Origin: Pseudomonas segetis
Lineage (GTDB): Bacteria > Pseudomonadota > Gammaproteobacteria > Pseudomonadales > Pseudomonadaceae
Direction of reading: 5' to 3'
Length of the DNA: 64,000 bases
NCBI RefSeq assembly: GCF_900188155.1
Contig: NZ_FZOG01000001.1
Location: 1,201,104 to 1,265,103 of the forward strand
Shown: piece by piece, positions 18,601 through 30,700 of the stretch
Layout: every line of letters starts with the position of its first letter
Numbering within the stretch: position 1 is the stretch's first letter
Translations under genes and position numbers: made by a program
The notes under the pieces: generated by a model
Database searches by the model: none
Told to the model about the DNA's origin: nothing
The model's input: only the letters and a program-made list of their open reading frames with translations

Positions 18601-18701
18601 CCATACAGCCCCAGGTCCAGAGCAGCGAGTTCAGCGCCTCGGGCCTGAGCGAAGACGAAATGCAGGCGCTGCTGGACGAACTCAATGATTCCGAATTTTG
18701 A
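15639..18701 (+). CDS. NRPS 2: interface domain - adenylation (His-like) - carrier
   Basis: This is a 1020-residue protein. Residues ~8-397 are a condensation-fold domain where HHxxxDG is replaced (GASTHFDLSS), so it cannot condense; this fits the published interface domain that docks beta-hydroxylases. Residues ~410-904 are an adenylation domain (IYTSGSTGAPK, NEYGPTEATV, YRTGDL). Pocket residues read by eye are D-S-A-L-I-A-E-V-W, sharing D, S, L, A, E and V with the known His code DSELTAEVC. Residues ~908-984 are a carrier with AIGGDSILS. The last ~25 residues (LSEDEMQALLDELN) look like a docking helix. The condensation activity it needs sits at the C-terminus of NRPS 1, giving C // I-A-T across the two proteins. 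I used ATG 15639; the frame is open to 15582. The likely product on the carrier is acyl-beta-hydroxy-His. Confidence 0.9.
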   Translation: MNGLQGFRISPQQASVYQHINGSAQHSLSCHLQWNCCSPVSAEILTQRLNDLITASEILRTRLVPVPGLRHPVQVIDEFVELPIAVLDLRALDPAAQDAALARLREQTHDWRQPLTVTLVQLPDEQSLLDLAGASTHFDLSSLKLLARALLQDSNTQHAETLQYADYAEWRWNLSEDEPDHPGVTFWKQLTGSEQPNLQLSLESASGDGFAPQQLDFTLPAQLARHPALTSNLMLTAWAVLLARLAGQQQIALTVIDENRGPELESALGLFEQCLPLRFDLDTQATLLEQSKTIAASLECSIGWQDYYTHDLNGGYAFAWRQLDAKQRYASAVLNPVKACLNLYQAADAIQAQLIYDSHILSGNAAACLGEQWLQLLQGALNEPQQGWTQLPLAGPLQLQTISAEATQPAIEPVTLVELIDRQVRQKPNTIALSDKDGDLSYAALDANASRLAHQLVAAGIGPGVPVGILFARGNAAVVAMLAVLKAGGAYLPVDPSYPADRRAYMLADSAIAHIVVSPELADSVPASLQRFVLDDLNATDVHDLPPLAWPGADDLAYLIYTSGSTGAPKAVEISHSALSYSTQVRMATYATPVQAYLLLSSFAFDSSVAGIFWTLAQGGRLVLPAPGEELEMPRLTQLIVQHRVSHGLSLPSLYQALLEQLQRTAGADSLECWIVAGEACPPSLVAQHSKSLPNTALVNEYGPTEATVWATYEVLDPNRSLSIGRPIAGMDLRVLNEHGLTCGVGEPGEIVLAGPTLARGYRNKPEETAKAFISLADGTRAYRTGDLACWLADGRLTFLGRKDHQVKLRGYRIELGEIERQLCSHSDVREAAVIVQEHATGKRLLAYVLAAHGYAPNSEAIKRFLGERLPSYMVPAQVLTLASFPRTPNGKLDPSQLPDPDQLDASAHVAPRNDMESTLQSIVGKVLKLPSVSVTESFFAIGGDSILSLQVVAQARERGIALSAKDVFERQTIAGMAEVAQLLTTDTIQPQVQSSEFSASGLSEDEMQALLDELNDSEF

Positions 18702-18753
18702 CCGCTATCTCCGCTCGCCACGCTGTCGCCCCTCTTTTTGCAGGACGCTTTAA

Positions 18754-21700
18754 ATGACTCACGATAAAACCAGCAGCAACCCGATCGAAGACGTTTACCC
18801 GCTATCGCCGTTGCAGCAAGGGATGCTGTTCCACTCCCTGTTGCATGAAGACTCAGGCGTCTACCTGATGCAGGACCGTTACCGCATCGGCGGTGCCATC
18901 GACGAAGTGGCGTTCCTTGAGTCTTGGCGCCAAGTGGTGGCGTTGCACCCTTCCCTGCGCGCCAGTTTTCAGTGGAAAGCCCAGAAGCAGCCAGTGCAAG
19001 TGATCCACCGTGAGGTCAAGGTTCCGCTGGACACAATCGATCTGCGTGGGCTGGCTCCAGACCAACAGGACGCGCGGATTCGCAGCTTGCTGGCCGATGA
19101 GCAGAAAATCGGCTTCAACCTGTCGAAGCCACCGCTAATCCGTTTTCGCCTGGTGCGGCTGGCCGATGAGTCTTACGAGTTCATCCGCAGCTTCCACCAC
19201 ATTCTGATGGACGCCTGGTGCATTTCACTGGTGACCGTGGACTTCCTCAAAGCCTATGAAGCGCTGTGCAACGACCGTATCCCGCAATTCAAGCGCCCAC
19301 GCCCGTTTCGTGATTACATCCAGTGGTTGCAACATCAGGATGCAAACAAGGCAGAACAGTTCTGGCGCGGCCAATTGCAAGGGCTCAATGCACCTACGCC
19401 ATTGACGGTGGACAACGGCGTCAGTCGCGACCGCTACACCGACGCAGTGCTGGTGGACGACCGGCTGATTCACTTGAGCGCCCAGGAAACCCAGGCGCTG
19501 GCCGCGTTCTGCCGAAGCCAGCGAATCACGCCCAATACCTTCTTCCAGGGCGCCTGGTCACTGCTGCTGTCGCGTTACAGCGGCCAACGGGACGTGATGT
19601 TCGGCGTTACCGTGGCTGGGCGCCCGGCGGAACTGACCGGTGTGGCGGAGATGATCGGCCTGTTTATCAACACCCTGCCGTTGCGAGTATCGGTAGACCC
19701 CGAGGCATCGCTTGGCCAGTGGCTCGGCGCCCTGCAAGGGCTGAACCTGGATATGCGCGACTACGAACACACGCCGCTGACCGATATTCAGGGCTGGAGC
19801 GACTTTCCTCGCGGTGAAACCCTGTTCGACAGCATCCTGGTATTTGAAAACGCGCCTATCGACGAACAGATTCTCGAGGGCGGTTTCCAGTTCAGCCTTG
19901 ATGGCATGGATCATAGCGTTCACACCCATTACGGCCTGACCCTGGTAATTCTGCCCGGTGAACAACTGGGTATTCGACTGTCCTACGACCGCGACCGCTT
20001 CGATGCTGCAACCGTGCAGCGCCTGCTTGGTCACCTGGCCAGTCTGGTACGCGGCATGCTCGCGGCACCGGACGCCGCGCTGGGCAGCTTCGAACTGCTG
20101 AGCGGTGAAGAACGCCAACAACTGCTGGGCGAATGGGCACACAACCCACAGGCATTTCCGCTGGAGCAGAGCTACGCTCAATTGTTTGCCGCACAAGTGG
20201 CTCAACGGGGTGATCAGGTGGTCGCGGTCTGCGATACCGAGTCGCTGACCTACGCCGAACTGGATCGCCGCGCCACATGTTTGGCCCATGCCCTGCGTGA
20301 AGCGGGCGCCGGTGCAGATCAATTGGTCGCGCTAGCCGCCCCTCGGGGCCTTGCGCTGTTGACCATGATGATCGCCGTGTTCAAGACGGGTGCCGCCATG
20401 TTGCCGCTGGAGGTCAACCATCCGCCAGAGCGACTGCGAGAAATCCTCACGCTGTCCCGTGCACCGTTGCTAGTGGCCACTGAAGAGTGCAGCAATTTGC
20501 TTGATCAGTTGCTGAGTGGTCTAGAGCAGGCACCTGACGCCCTGTTCGCCGAAGCCTGTTGGCAAGCCAACAATGATGCACTCTTGCCCTGGCTCGGTGG
20601 TCCGGAAAGTTTGGCCTATGTGCTGTTCACCTCGGGTTCGACCGGTACGCCCAAAGGGGTGATGATCGAACAACGCGGCATGCTCAATAATATCTTCGGC
20701 AAGGTGCCTGGGCTGGGCCTGAATGCCGAAGACCGGATTGCACAAACCGCATCGGTGGCCTTCGATATTTCAGTCTGGCAGTTCCTTGCCGCGCCTGTCC
20801 TGGGGGCTACCGTGCATATCCTGCCGGATGAGGTGGCCCATGATCCGCAACGCCTGTTGCGGGTAGTGGTCAGCGAGCGCCTGAGTGTGCTGGAAACTGT
20901 TCCGAGCTTGATGCGCACGCTACTCGCACTATGCCCTTGCGACTTGCAATTGCCTGACCTGCGTTGGGTGATGCCTACCGGTGAGGCCCTGCCGCCGACC
21001 GTGGCTCGTGACTGGTTCGCGCGCTTCCCGGACATCCCGCTGATGAACGCCTACGGCCCCGCCGAATGTGCCGATGATGTGGCGTTCCAACCGATCTTTT
21101 CCGCACCGGATGCCAACGTCAGCCACATGCCCATTGGCCAGCCGACAGCCAATAATCGCCTCTATGTGCTGGACGAAGCCCTGCGCCCGCTGCCAGTTGG
21201 TGTAGCCGGGGAAATCTGTGTCGGGGGAGTCGGTGTCGGTCGTGGCTATCTGCATGATCCACAGCGCACAGCCGACGCCTTTATTGATCATCCGCAACTC
21301 GAGGGTCGGATCTATCGCACTGGCGACCTGGGACGCTGGCGCGCCGATGGTTTGATCGAATACCTGGGCCGCCGCGACCAACAGGTCAAGCTGCGCGGCC
21401 ATCGTATTGAGCTCACGGAGATCGAACACCGTCTGGCTCAACATCCAAGCGTGCGTGAGGCAGCGGTGCTGCTGCGGGAAAATCATGTCGGCGAAGCCTG
21501 GTTGGTGGCTTACTATTCGGCTCACGACGAGCGTCTGGGCCACGACGAACTGAGCAGCCAACTGCGCGAGCACCTGCGCGGGCAATTACCGCCGTACATG
21601 GTGCCAGCGGCCTTTATTTGCCTTGACCGTCTGCCCCTGAACGCCAACGGCAAGGTCGACCGCAAGGCTCTGGCTGCTCAGGAGCTGAACTGGCAAGCCG

Positions 21701-24700
21701 ACACCCAGCAAAGCGTCGCCCCGCGCAACGAACAGGAAGCGGCTGTAGCCGCGATCTGGGCCGAAGTGCTGGGCCGCGACAGCATTGGCGTGGAAGACAA
21801 CTTCTTTACTCTCGGCGGTCATTCGCTGCTGGCCACACAAATCGTGGCGCGACTGCGAGCCCATTTCAAACTCGACCTGCCGCTGCGACTGTTGTTCGAG
21901 CAGCCCACTGTGGCGCTGCTTGCTCTGGCGATTGCCAAGCGCCAGGCAGAAGCCGCCACGCCGCAATCCGCTGTGGCCCCGGCATTGAAAACCCTGCCGC
22001 GCCCAGCACAGTTGCCGCTGTCGTTCTCGCAACAGCGCTTATGGTTTATCGAGCAACTGACACCCGGAACCACGCTGTTCAATATTCCCTTCGCCCTGCG
22101 CTTGAAAGGCGATCTCAATATCCAGGCACTGCACGCCAGCCTTAATGACCTGCTGGCCCGCCACGAAATCCTCCGCACCGGCATTCGAGACATTGATGGC
22201 GTACCGTGCCAGCACATCAGCGAATCATTGAGCATTGCCTTGCCGTTCGATGATTTGTCCGGCTTGCCAACCACCGCCCGCGAAGGCGCGCAGTTCAGTG
22301 CCTTGCAAGACGCCTTCAGCCAACCCTTCGATCTCAGCACCCCACCTTTGTTGCGCGCGCATTTGTTGCGCCTGGCGCCGGGCGAGCATGTGCTGGCGAT
22401 TGCCCTGCATCACCTGGTTTCGGACGCCTGGTCGGCGACCATCGCCCTGCGTGAGCTGGCCCAGGGTTATGACGCCCGCTGCAATGGTGCAGCGGCCAAA
22501 CTGCCGGATTTGCCGGTGCAGTACGCCGACTTCGCCCTTTGGCAGCGCGAGCATTTGCAAGGTGATGAACTCAAGCGCCAACTCGATTACTGGAGCCAAA
22601 CGCTGGATCGCAGCAACAGTGACAGCAGCCCCTTGCTCGCGCTGCCCACCGACCTTGCGCGGCCTTCGGTGCAAAGCTATCGCGCCGGCATCGTACAGCG
22701 TGAACTGAGCACCGAACTCAGCAGCCGGGTGCAGGCCTTTGCCAGTCGCCTGGGCACCACGCCCTTTACGGTGATCTTTGCTGGTTTCGCCGTGCTGATG
22801 CATCGCTTGAGCGGCGATGCCACTGTTTTGATCGGCACACCGGTCACTCATCGCGAACAACCGGGTACCGAAGGCTTGCTCGGCATTTTGCTCAACAATC
22901 TGGCGATCCGCACCGACTTCGAACCCCACGCCGATTTCACCGCGCTGGTGAGTCAGGTGGCCAAGCGTCTGCGTGAAGGCCTGCAACATCAGGATCTGCC
23001 CTTCGAGCAATTGGTCGACAGCCTGCAACTGCCGCGCAGCCTGAGCCATGCACCGCTGTATCAGGTGATGGTCGCCCAACAGCTAGCCATGGAGTCGCGC
23101 CTGCGCTTCTCCGATCTTGAGTTTGAAGCGCTTGACACGCCGCTCAAGCAATCCGAATGCGACCTTGATCTGCATGTGCTCTGTCCAGCCAATGCACCGA
23201 TCCAACTGGAGTTGATGTACGCCCTCGACCTGTTTGTTGCCGACAGCGCGCGGCAAACCCTGGCCCGCCTTGAGCACTTGCTGGACTACATGCTCGCCGA
23301 GCCGCAGCGTCCGGTAGCAGCCTTGCCGTTGCTGATGGAGGCGGAATGGCAACGCACCGTTGTCGAGTGGAACCGTACCGAAATGGCGGTGCCGCAACAT
23401 CTGTGCTTCGCCCAGCTGTTTGAACAGCAAGCCGAGCGTACTCCGAACCGTGATGCCCTGTGCTTCGAAGGACAGAGCCTGAGCTACGGTGAACTCAACC
23501 GCCGAGCCAACCAGGTTGCGCATTACTTGCGAGGTCGTGGGGTGGTGGCCAATAGTTCGGTTGCGCTCTGTGTCGAGCGTTCGCTGGAACTGCTGGTGGG
23601 GTTGCTGGGCATTCTCAAGTCTGGCGGCGCCTATGTGCCGCTGGACCCGACTTATCCGCTGGATCGTCTGGCGTACATGCTCGAAGACGCACAACCAGCA
23701 TTGCTCATTGGCCAGCATGGCTTGTTGGAGGAACTCGGCATCCATTTGCCGCGTCTGCGCTTGGACAGCGATGCCGCGTTGTTCGCCGATCAACCAGAGA
23801 ACAACCCAGCACCACTGGCCGGGCCGGATGATCTGGCCTACATCATGTACACCTCAGGTTCCACAGGTAAGCCCAAGGGCACTTTGGTCACCAACGGATC
23901 GGTGGTCAACCTGGCCTGGGCGCGCATTCATGGCCTGTACCGCCGCTATACCGACCAGCCAATGCGCGCCAGTTTCAACTACTCATTCGCCTTTGACAGC
24001 TCGGTGGCGGAACTCATCCTGCTGCTCGACGGCCACAGCCTGTACCTGACACCAGAAGCGGTGCGTTACGACCCCGAAGCATTGGCCCAGTTCTTCCGCG
24101 ACACCCGCCTGGATGCGTTCGAATGCACCCCGGCGCAGCTCAAGGTCCTGCTCGAAAGCGACGGCGTACGCCGTGGCGAAACCTATCTGCCGCGCTTTGT
24201 CCTGTTCGGTGGCGATACGGTGGATGCGCAACTCTGGCAACGCCTGCCATCGATTGCTGGCAGCCGCTTCTTCAACACTTACGGGCCGACCGAATGCACG
24301 GTCGATGCCACAGGTTGCGCGGTAGACGACTTCCCGGATCGGCCAATCATCGGTCGCCCCATCGCTAACGTGCGTACTTATGTTCTTGATCCTTTCCTCA
24401 ACCCGTTGCCGGTTGGCGTACCGGGGGAACTGCACATCAGCGGCGCTGGCGTGACCCTGGGTTATCTCAACCGTGCTGAGCAGACCGCAAAGGTGTTCAT
24501 CAACGATCCGTTCTCGCCGCTGCCAGGCGCACGGATGTATAAATCCGGCGATCTGGTGCGCTGGTTGCCTGACGGCCAGCTGGAATACCTCGGACGCATG
24601 GACCACCAGGTTAAAATCCGCGGTTTCCGGGTCGAGTTGGGCGAGATCGAAGCGCTGATCGGCGCCCAGCCCGACGTACGCCAGGCCGTGGTGCTGGCCC

Positions 24701-27700
24701 GTGAAGACGATCCCGGGGACAAGCGCTTGGTGGCTTACGTCACCTGCGATGCCCAAGCCGACATCGATGCCTGGCGCAAGGCTATTGGTGCTGCCCTGCC
24801 CGACTACATGGTGCCTTCAGCGTTCGTATTGCTCGATGAGCTGCCGCTGACCGATAACGGCAAACTTAATCGCAAGACCTTGCCCGCACCAGAGATTCAA
24901 GCCGCACCTGACGCCCAGAATCCGCCGCGCACAGTCGCCGAACAGCAGCTCGCCGCACTTTGGTCCGAACTGCTGAAAGTACCGCTTGCTCAGATCGGTC
25001 GCGACAGCCACTTCTTCTACCTCGGCGGACACTCGCTGCTGGCGGCGGTGTTGTTTGCCCGACTGCGCCAACAATTCACCACAGTGCCAGCGCTGCGCGC
25101 GGTGTTTGAACAGCCGACACTTGAAGCACTGGCCGCAACGCTGGGCAATCCGCTGCAGGCACCTGCGGCGGCATTTGTCCCGGCAGCTCGCCCGGCGCGG
25201 CTGCCGCTTTCGTTTGAACAGCAACGCCTGTGGTTTCTGGAACAACTGAGTGCCGGAGGTGGCGAATACAACGTCGTCAGCGCCGTGCAACTGGAAGGTG
25301 AACTCAACAGCCAAGCCCTGAAAACTGCTCTCAACAGTCTGGTTCAACGCCACGAAGTCCTGCGCAGCCGAATCTTGCGCGATGCCGACGGCGAGCTGAT
25401 GCAACTCATCGAACCTCAGGTCGATATCGAGCTGCCAGTGACTGTATTGCAGGCGACCAGCGACGAACACTGGCTGCAACTGACCGACAAGGCGATCCAC
25501 GCGGAAACCGGACGCCGTTTCGATCTCGCCAGCCAGCTACCCATTCGGGCCGCGCTGATACAACGCAGCGACTGTGCTCAGTCGCTGCTGCTGCTCAACC
25601 TGCATCACTGCGCCACCGACGATGCATCCAGCCAGAACCTGCTGGATGAGCTGCGCCAGCTCTATACCGCCGAGTGCCAAGGTTCCACGGCGACCCTGCC
25701 TGCGCTGGCCCTGCAATATCCTGATTACGCCCTTTGGCAGCACGAACCCAAGCAACAGGCAGCGTTCAGCAGCCAGCTTGAATACTGGCGCAAACAACTG
25801 GAAGACGGCGATTACTTACTCGATCTGCCGACCGATCAGGCGCGTCCGAACCAGCTCGATCCAACTGCTGGCGCGGTACAACTGCAACTGCCGAGCGCCT
25901 TGGTTGAGCGCCTGCGCCAGTTCGCCCAGCAACGCGGCGCCACCCTGTACATGCTGATGCTGGCTGCGGCGCAACTGCTTTTGGGACGCTACGCCAACCA
26001 GCGTGACGTGCGGCTTGGCAGTCCGGTGGCCCAGCGTCCATTCGCTGAGCTGCAACCGCTGATTGGCTGCTTCGTCAACACACTGGTCATGCGCACCGAT
26101 CTTGATCCGGCCCTTGATTTCGAGGGCTTGCTGAGCCAGGTGCGCAATCGTGTGCTGGATGCCCAGCAGCATCAGGACGTGCCTTTCGATCAGGTCGTGG
26201 AACACCTCAAGCCATCACGCAGCCTCGGCCAGACGCCGTTGTTCCAGGTCTTGTTCGCCATGCAGAACGCCGATTCGTCGAGCCAGCATTGGCCGCAATT
26301 GCAGGTTAGCGAGCGGGCCGTGACCGCCCAATCCACCAAATACGACCTGAACTGGGAAGTACACGACGGAGAGGTGCTGTCGGTGTTGCTGGAATACCGC
26401 GCCGCGCTGTTCAGCGAAACCACGGCCCGGCGCTGGTTGCAGCAATGGCAGCAACTGCTCGAAACCATGCTCGACGCGCCCCAGACCCGCCTCGGCGATT
26501 GGACACCCTTGCTTGTGGCACAGCGCAATCAGCAGCTGGTTGACTGGAACGCCACCGAACGCCAGTACTCCTGCCCGACCAATCTGCATACGGCCTTGAG
26601 CCAGCAAGCCGTCTTGAGTCCAGACGCACTGGCGCTGGTATTTGAAGACCAGCGTCTGAGTTATGCCGAGCTGGATCAGCGTGCGCAACAGCTTGCCCGT
26701 GCCTTGCGCGGTGCCGGTGTCGGTCGTGAGTCGATTGTGCCGCTGTGCATGGAGCGCTCGGTTGAAATGGTCGTCGCCCTGCTCGGCATCGTCCATGCCG
26801 GTGCTGCCTGGTTGCCGCTGGACCCTGAGTTGCCTGCCGCGCGTCTGGCCTTCCTGATCGAAGACGCCGATGCGCAAGTCAGCCTGACTCAAGCGCAGTG
26901 GCTGTCAAAATTGCCAGCCGGGCATAACGTCTGGACGCTGAATGCCTTGCCGGATGCTGAAGTGGGTGAACCCATCAGCGTTAAATCTGATGATCTGGCT
27001 TATGTGCTCTACACATCTGGTTCCACCGGCCAACCCAAAGGCGTTATGAACGAGCACGGCGCCTTGATGAACCGCCTGCACTGGATGCAGGACGCCTTCC
27101 CCATTGGCCCGAACGACCGGGTGTTGCAGAAAACACCGTACAGTTTCGACGTCTCGGTGTGGGAATTCTTCTGGCCGCTGATCACCGGTGCAACTTTGGT
27201 GGTGGCGCGCCCCGATGGCCATCGCGACCCGGCTTACCTGAGCCAGTTGATCCAGCAGGAACAGATCACCACCCTGCACTTTGTGCCTTCGATGCTGCGC
27301 GCCTTTGTCGAAGAACCGAGCCTGACCGATTGCCAAAGCCTGCGTCAGGTATTTGCCAGCGGCGAAGCGTTGCCGGTTGATCTGGTGCGCCGTTTTATGG
27401 GCCAGCACCCAGCGGCGCTGATCAACCTTTACGGCCCGACTGAAGCAGCCATCGACGTCTCGGTATGGCGCTGCTCGAAGGACGATTTGATAGTGCCAAT
27501 CGGCAAACCAATCGCCAACCTGCGCCTGTACATCCTTGATGAGAGCATGCAGCCGCTGCCAATCGGCAGCATCGGCGAGCTGTATATCGGCGGTGTCGGC
27601 GTGGCCCGCGGCTACCTGAAACGCCCGGATCTGACCCAGGAACGTTTCCTTGCAAGCCCATTTGTTGAAGGTGATCGCCTGTATCGCACGGGCGACCGTT

Positions 27701-30700
27701 GCCGCTTCATGGCTGACGGCAATATCGAATATTTGGGGCGTCTCGATCATCAGGTCAAGCTGCGTGGCCAGCGGATTGAACTTGGGGAGATCGATGCGGC
27801 GCTACTGGCACAGGCTGGCGTACGCGAGGCTGCTACCTTGCTGCTTGAACAGCGCTTGGTCAGTTTCTGGTGCGGTGAGGCCGATGAGGATTTCATTCGC
27901 GCAGCCCTGAACGACAGCCTGCCTGCCCATATGCAGCCCAGCCTCTTGGTGGCGCTCGACAGTCTGCCGCTCAACAATAACGGCAAGCTCGACCACAAGG
28001 CACTGGCCGCCACTCCGTTGCCAGAAGCCCAAGGCAAGCAGAGCCAGATCGCGCCACGAAATGCCACGGAAACAGTGCTCTGCCAGTTGTTCAGCGAACT
28101 GCTTGAATGCTCATCCGTGGGTATCGAAGATCACTTCTTCCAACTTGGCGGTCACTCCTTGCTGGCCACTCGACTGGTGGCACGGGTACGCGAGTGTCTC
28201 GGTGCAACCCTGCCGTTGTCACTGGTCTTCGCCCAACCAACGGTGAAGGCGCTGGCCGGTCATCTGCAAGCGGTCACACCGGGTGAGTCGATCAGCCCAC
28301 AACCGCGTCCGGCGCAATTGCCACTGGGGCTGGCTCAGCGCCGGTTCTGGATGCTTAGCCGTTTGGTGCCAGAATCCCGTGAGTACCACATGCCGTTCGC
28401 CCTGGTCTTGCGCGGTGAGTTGCAGGTTGAGGTCTTGCGTGAAGCCTTCGCACAGCTCAGCCAGCGTCACCTGGTGCTGCGCAGCCGTATTATCGAAACC
28501 GAGGGTGAGCCGCAACTGTTGATCGATGACCATGGACCTGAACTGACGCTCAGTTTAGTGGCAACGCAAGACTGGACGTCGACTTGTGCCGAAACCCGCA
28601 ACAACTTGATGGCACCGTTCGATCTGGCCGCTGCTGCGCCCTGGCGTGCGCACTTGCTGCAACGCCAGGGCAGCGATGAAAATCTGTTGCTGGTCTGTCT
28701 GCATCACAGCGCCACTGACGGTTGGGCCATGCAGTTGCTTATTGACGAACTGACCCAGGCCTACGCCGCAGGTGTACGCGGGCAGGCGCCTGGATGGACG
28801 CCGCTGCAAATCGATTATGTTGATTTCGCCCTGTGGCAACAACAGCCGGACACCCAGGCGCGATGTGACCACAGCCTGGATTACTGGAAAAACCATCTGG
28901 GCCAGGACAATTACCAACTCGACCTGCCCCTCGACCATCCTCGCGGCGCCGAAGCTGATCGCAGTGCTGGGCAATTGACCCTGCATCTCGGCAGCCAGCG
29001 TGCTGAAAATATCCGCCGGTTCGCTCGCCAGCGCGGCACCACCGCCTATGTGGTGCTGGCCACGGCCCTTAGCGCGCTGTTGGCCCGATACAGCGGTCAG
29101 CGCGAGATTCGCTTTGGCACCCCGGCGGACCAACGTGACCAAGTGCAATCCCAGACGCTGCTGGCCTGTTTGGTCAATACCCTGGTGATTCGCAGTGACG
29201 TCGATCAGCAGGCGCCAGCAGAGCAGCTACTCACCAGCCTTGAAGCCGATCTGCGCGCAGCCCAAGCCCATGCCGATCTGCCGTTCGCCACATTAGTCGG
29301 CGCTGTCGCCCAGCAACGCGACCTCAACCGTACACCGCTATTCCAGGTGCTGTTCTCTCTCAACTATGGCCGGATGCAAAGCAGCCAGTGGCCTGGGCTG
29401 AATATCGAAGAGCAGATGCTGCCGGTGATCGACGCCAAGTTCGAGCAAAGCTGGGAAGTCCAGGACGATGGCAACGACATGACGCTGAGTCTGGAATACC
29501 AATCGGCTTTGTACGAGCCGCTCACGATGCAGCGCTGGAGCAGTCAATGGTGCGCCTTGCTGGATGCATTGGTGGCTGCACCGCAGCGCAAACTGGTCGA
29601 GCTGTTCCCGCAACAACAGGATCAGCAGCAACTGGCGCGCTGGAACGCCACCGAACGTCCATACCCTGGCCCGAGCAATCTTCACATCGCCCTGAGCCAG
29701 CAAGCAGCCTTGAGCCCAGACGCCACGGCGCTTGTATTTGAAGGCCAGCGCCTGAGTTACGCCGAGCTGGATCAGCGTGCCCAGCATGTGGCCCGTGCCT
29801 TGCGCGGTGCCGGTATCGGTCGCGAGTCGATTGTGCCACTGTGCATGGAGCGCTCGGTTGAAATGGTCGTCGCCCTGCTCGGCATCGTCCATGCAGGTGC
29901 TGCCTGGTTGCCGCTAGACCCTGAATTGCCTGCCGCGCGGCTGGCCTTCCTGATCGAAGACGCCGATGCGCAAGTCAGCCTGAGCCAAGCGCAGTGGTTG
30001 TCAAAATTGCCAGCCGGTCACACCGTCTGGACGCTGGATGCCTTACCAGAAGCTCAAACAGGTGAACCAATCAGCGTCAACGCCAATGATCTGGCTTATG
30101 TGCTCTATACCTCAGGCTCGACCGGCCAGCCTAAAGGGGTGATGAACGAGCACGGCGCCTTGATGAATCGCCTGCACTGGATGCAGGACGCCTTCCCCAT
30201 TGGCCCGAATGACCGGGTGTTGCAGAAAACGCCGTACAGCTTCGACGTGTCGGTGTGGGAATTCTTCTGGCCGCTGATCACGGGCGCAACGCTGGTGGTG
30301 GCACGCCCCGATGGCCATCGCGACCCGGCTTATCTGAGCCGGTTGATCCAGCAGGAACAAGTTACCACCCTGCACTTCGTGCCCTCGATGCTGCGCGCTT
30401 TTGTCGAGGAGCCGAGCATGGCTGATTGCAAAAGCCTGCGTCAGGTGTTTGCCAGCGGCGAAGCACTGCCGGTTGATCTGGTGCGTCGCTTCATGGGCAA
30501 GCACCCGGCGGTGCTGGTCAACCTTTACGGTCCGACCGAAGCGGCCATCGACGTCTCGGTATGGCGCTGCTCGAAGGACGATTTGATAGTGCCGATTGGC
30601 AAGCCAATCGCCAACCTGCGCCTGTATATCCTCGATGACAGCATGCAGCCGCTGCCAATCGGCAGTATCGGTGAACTCTATATCGGCGGTGTCGGTGTGG

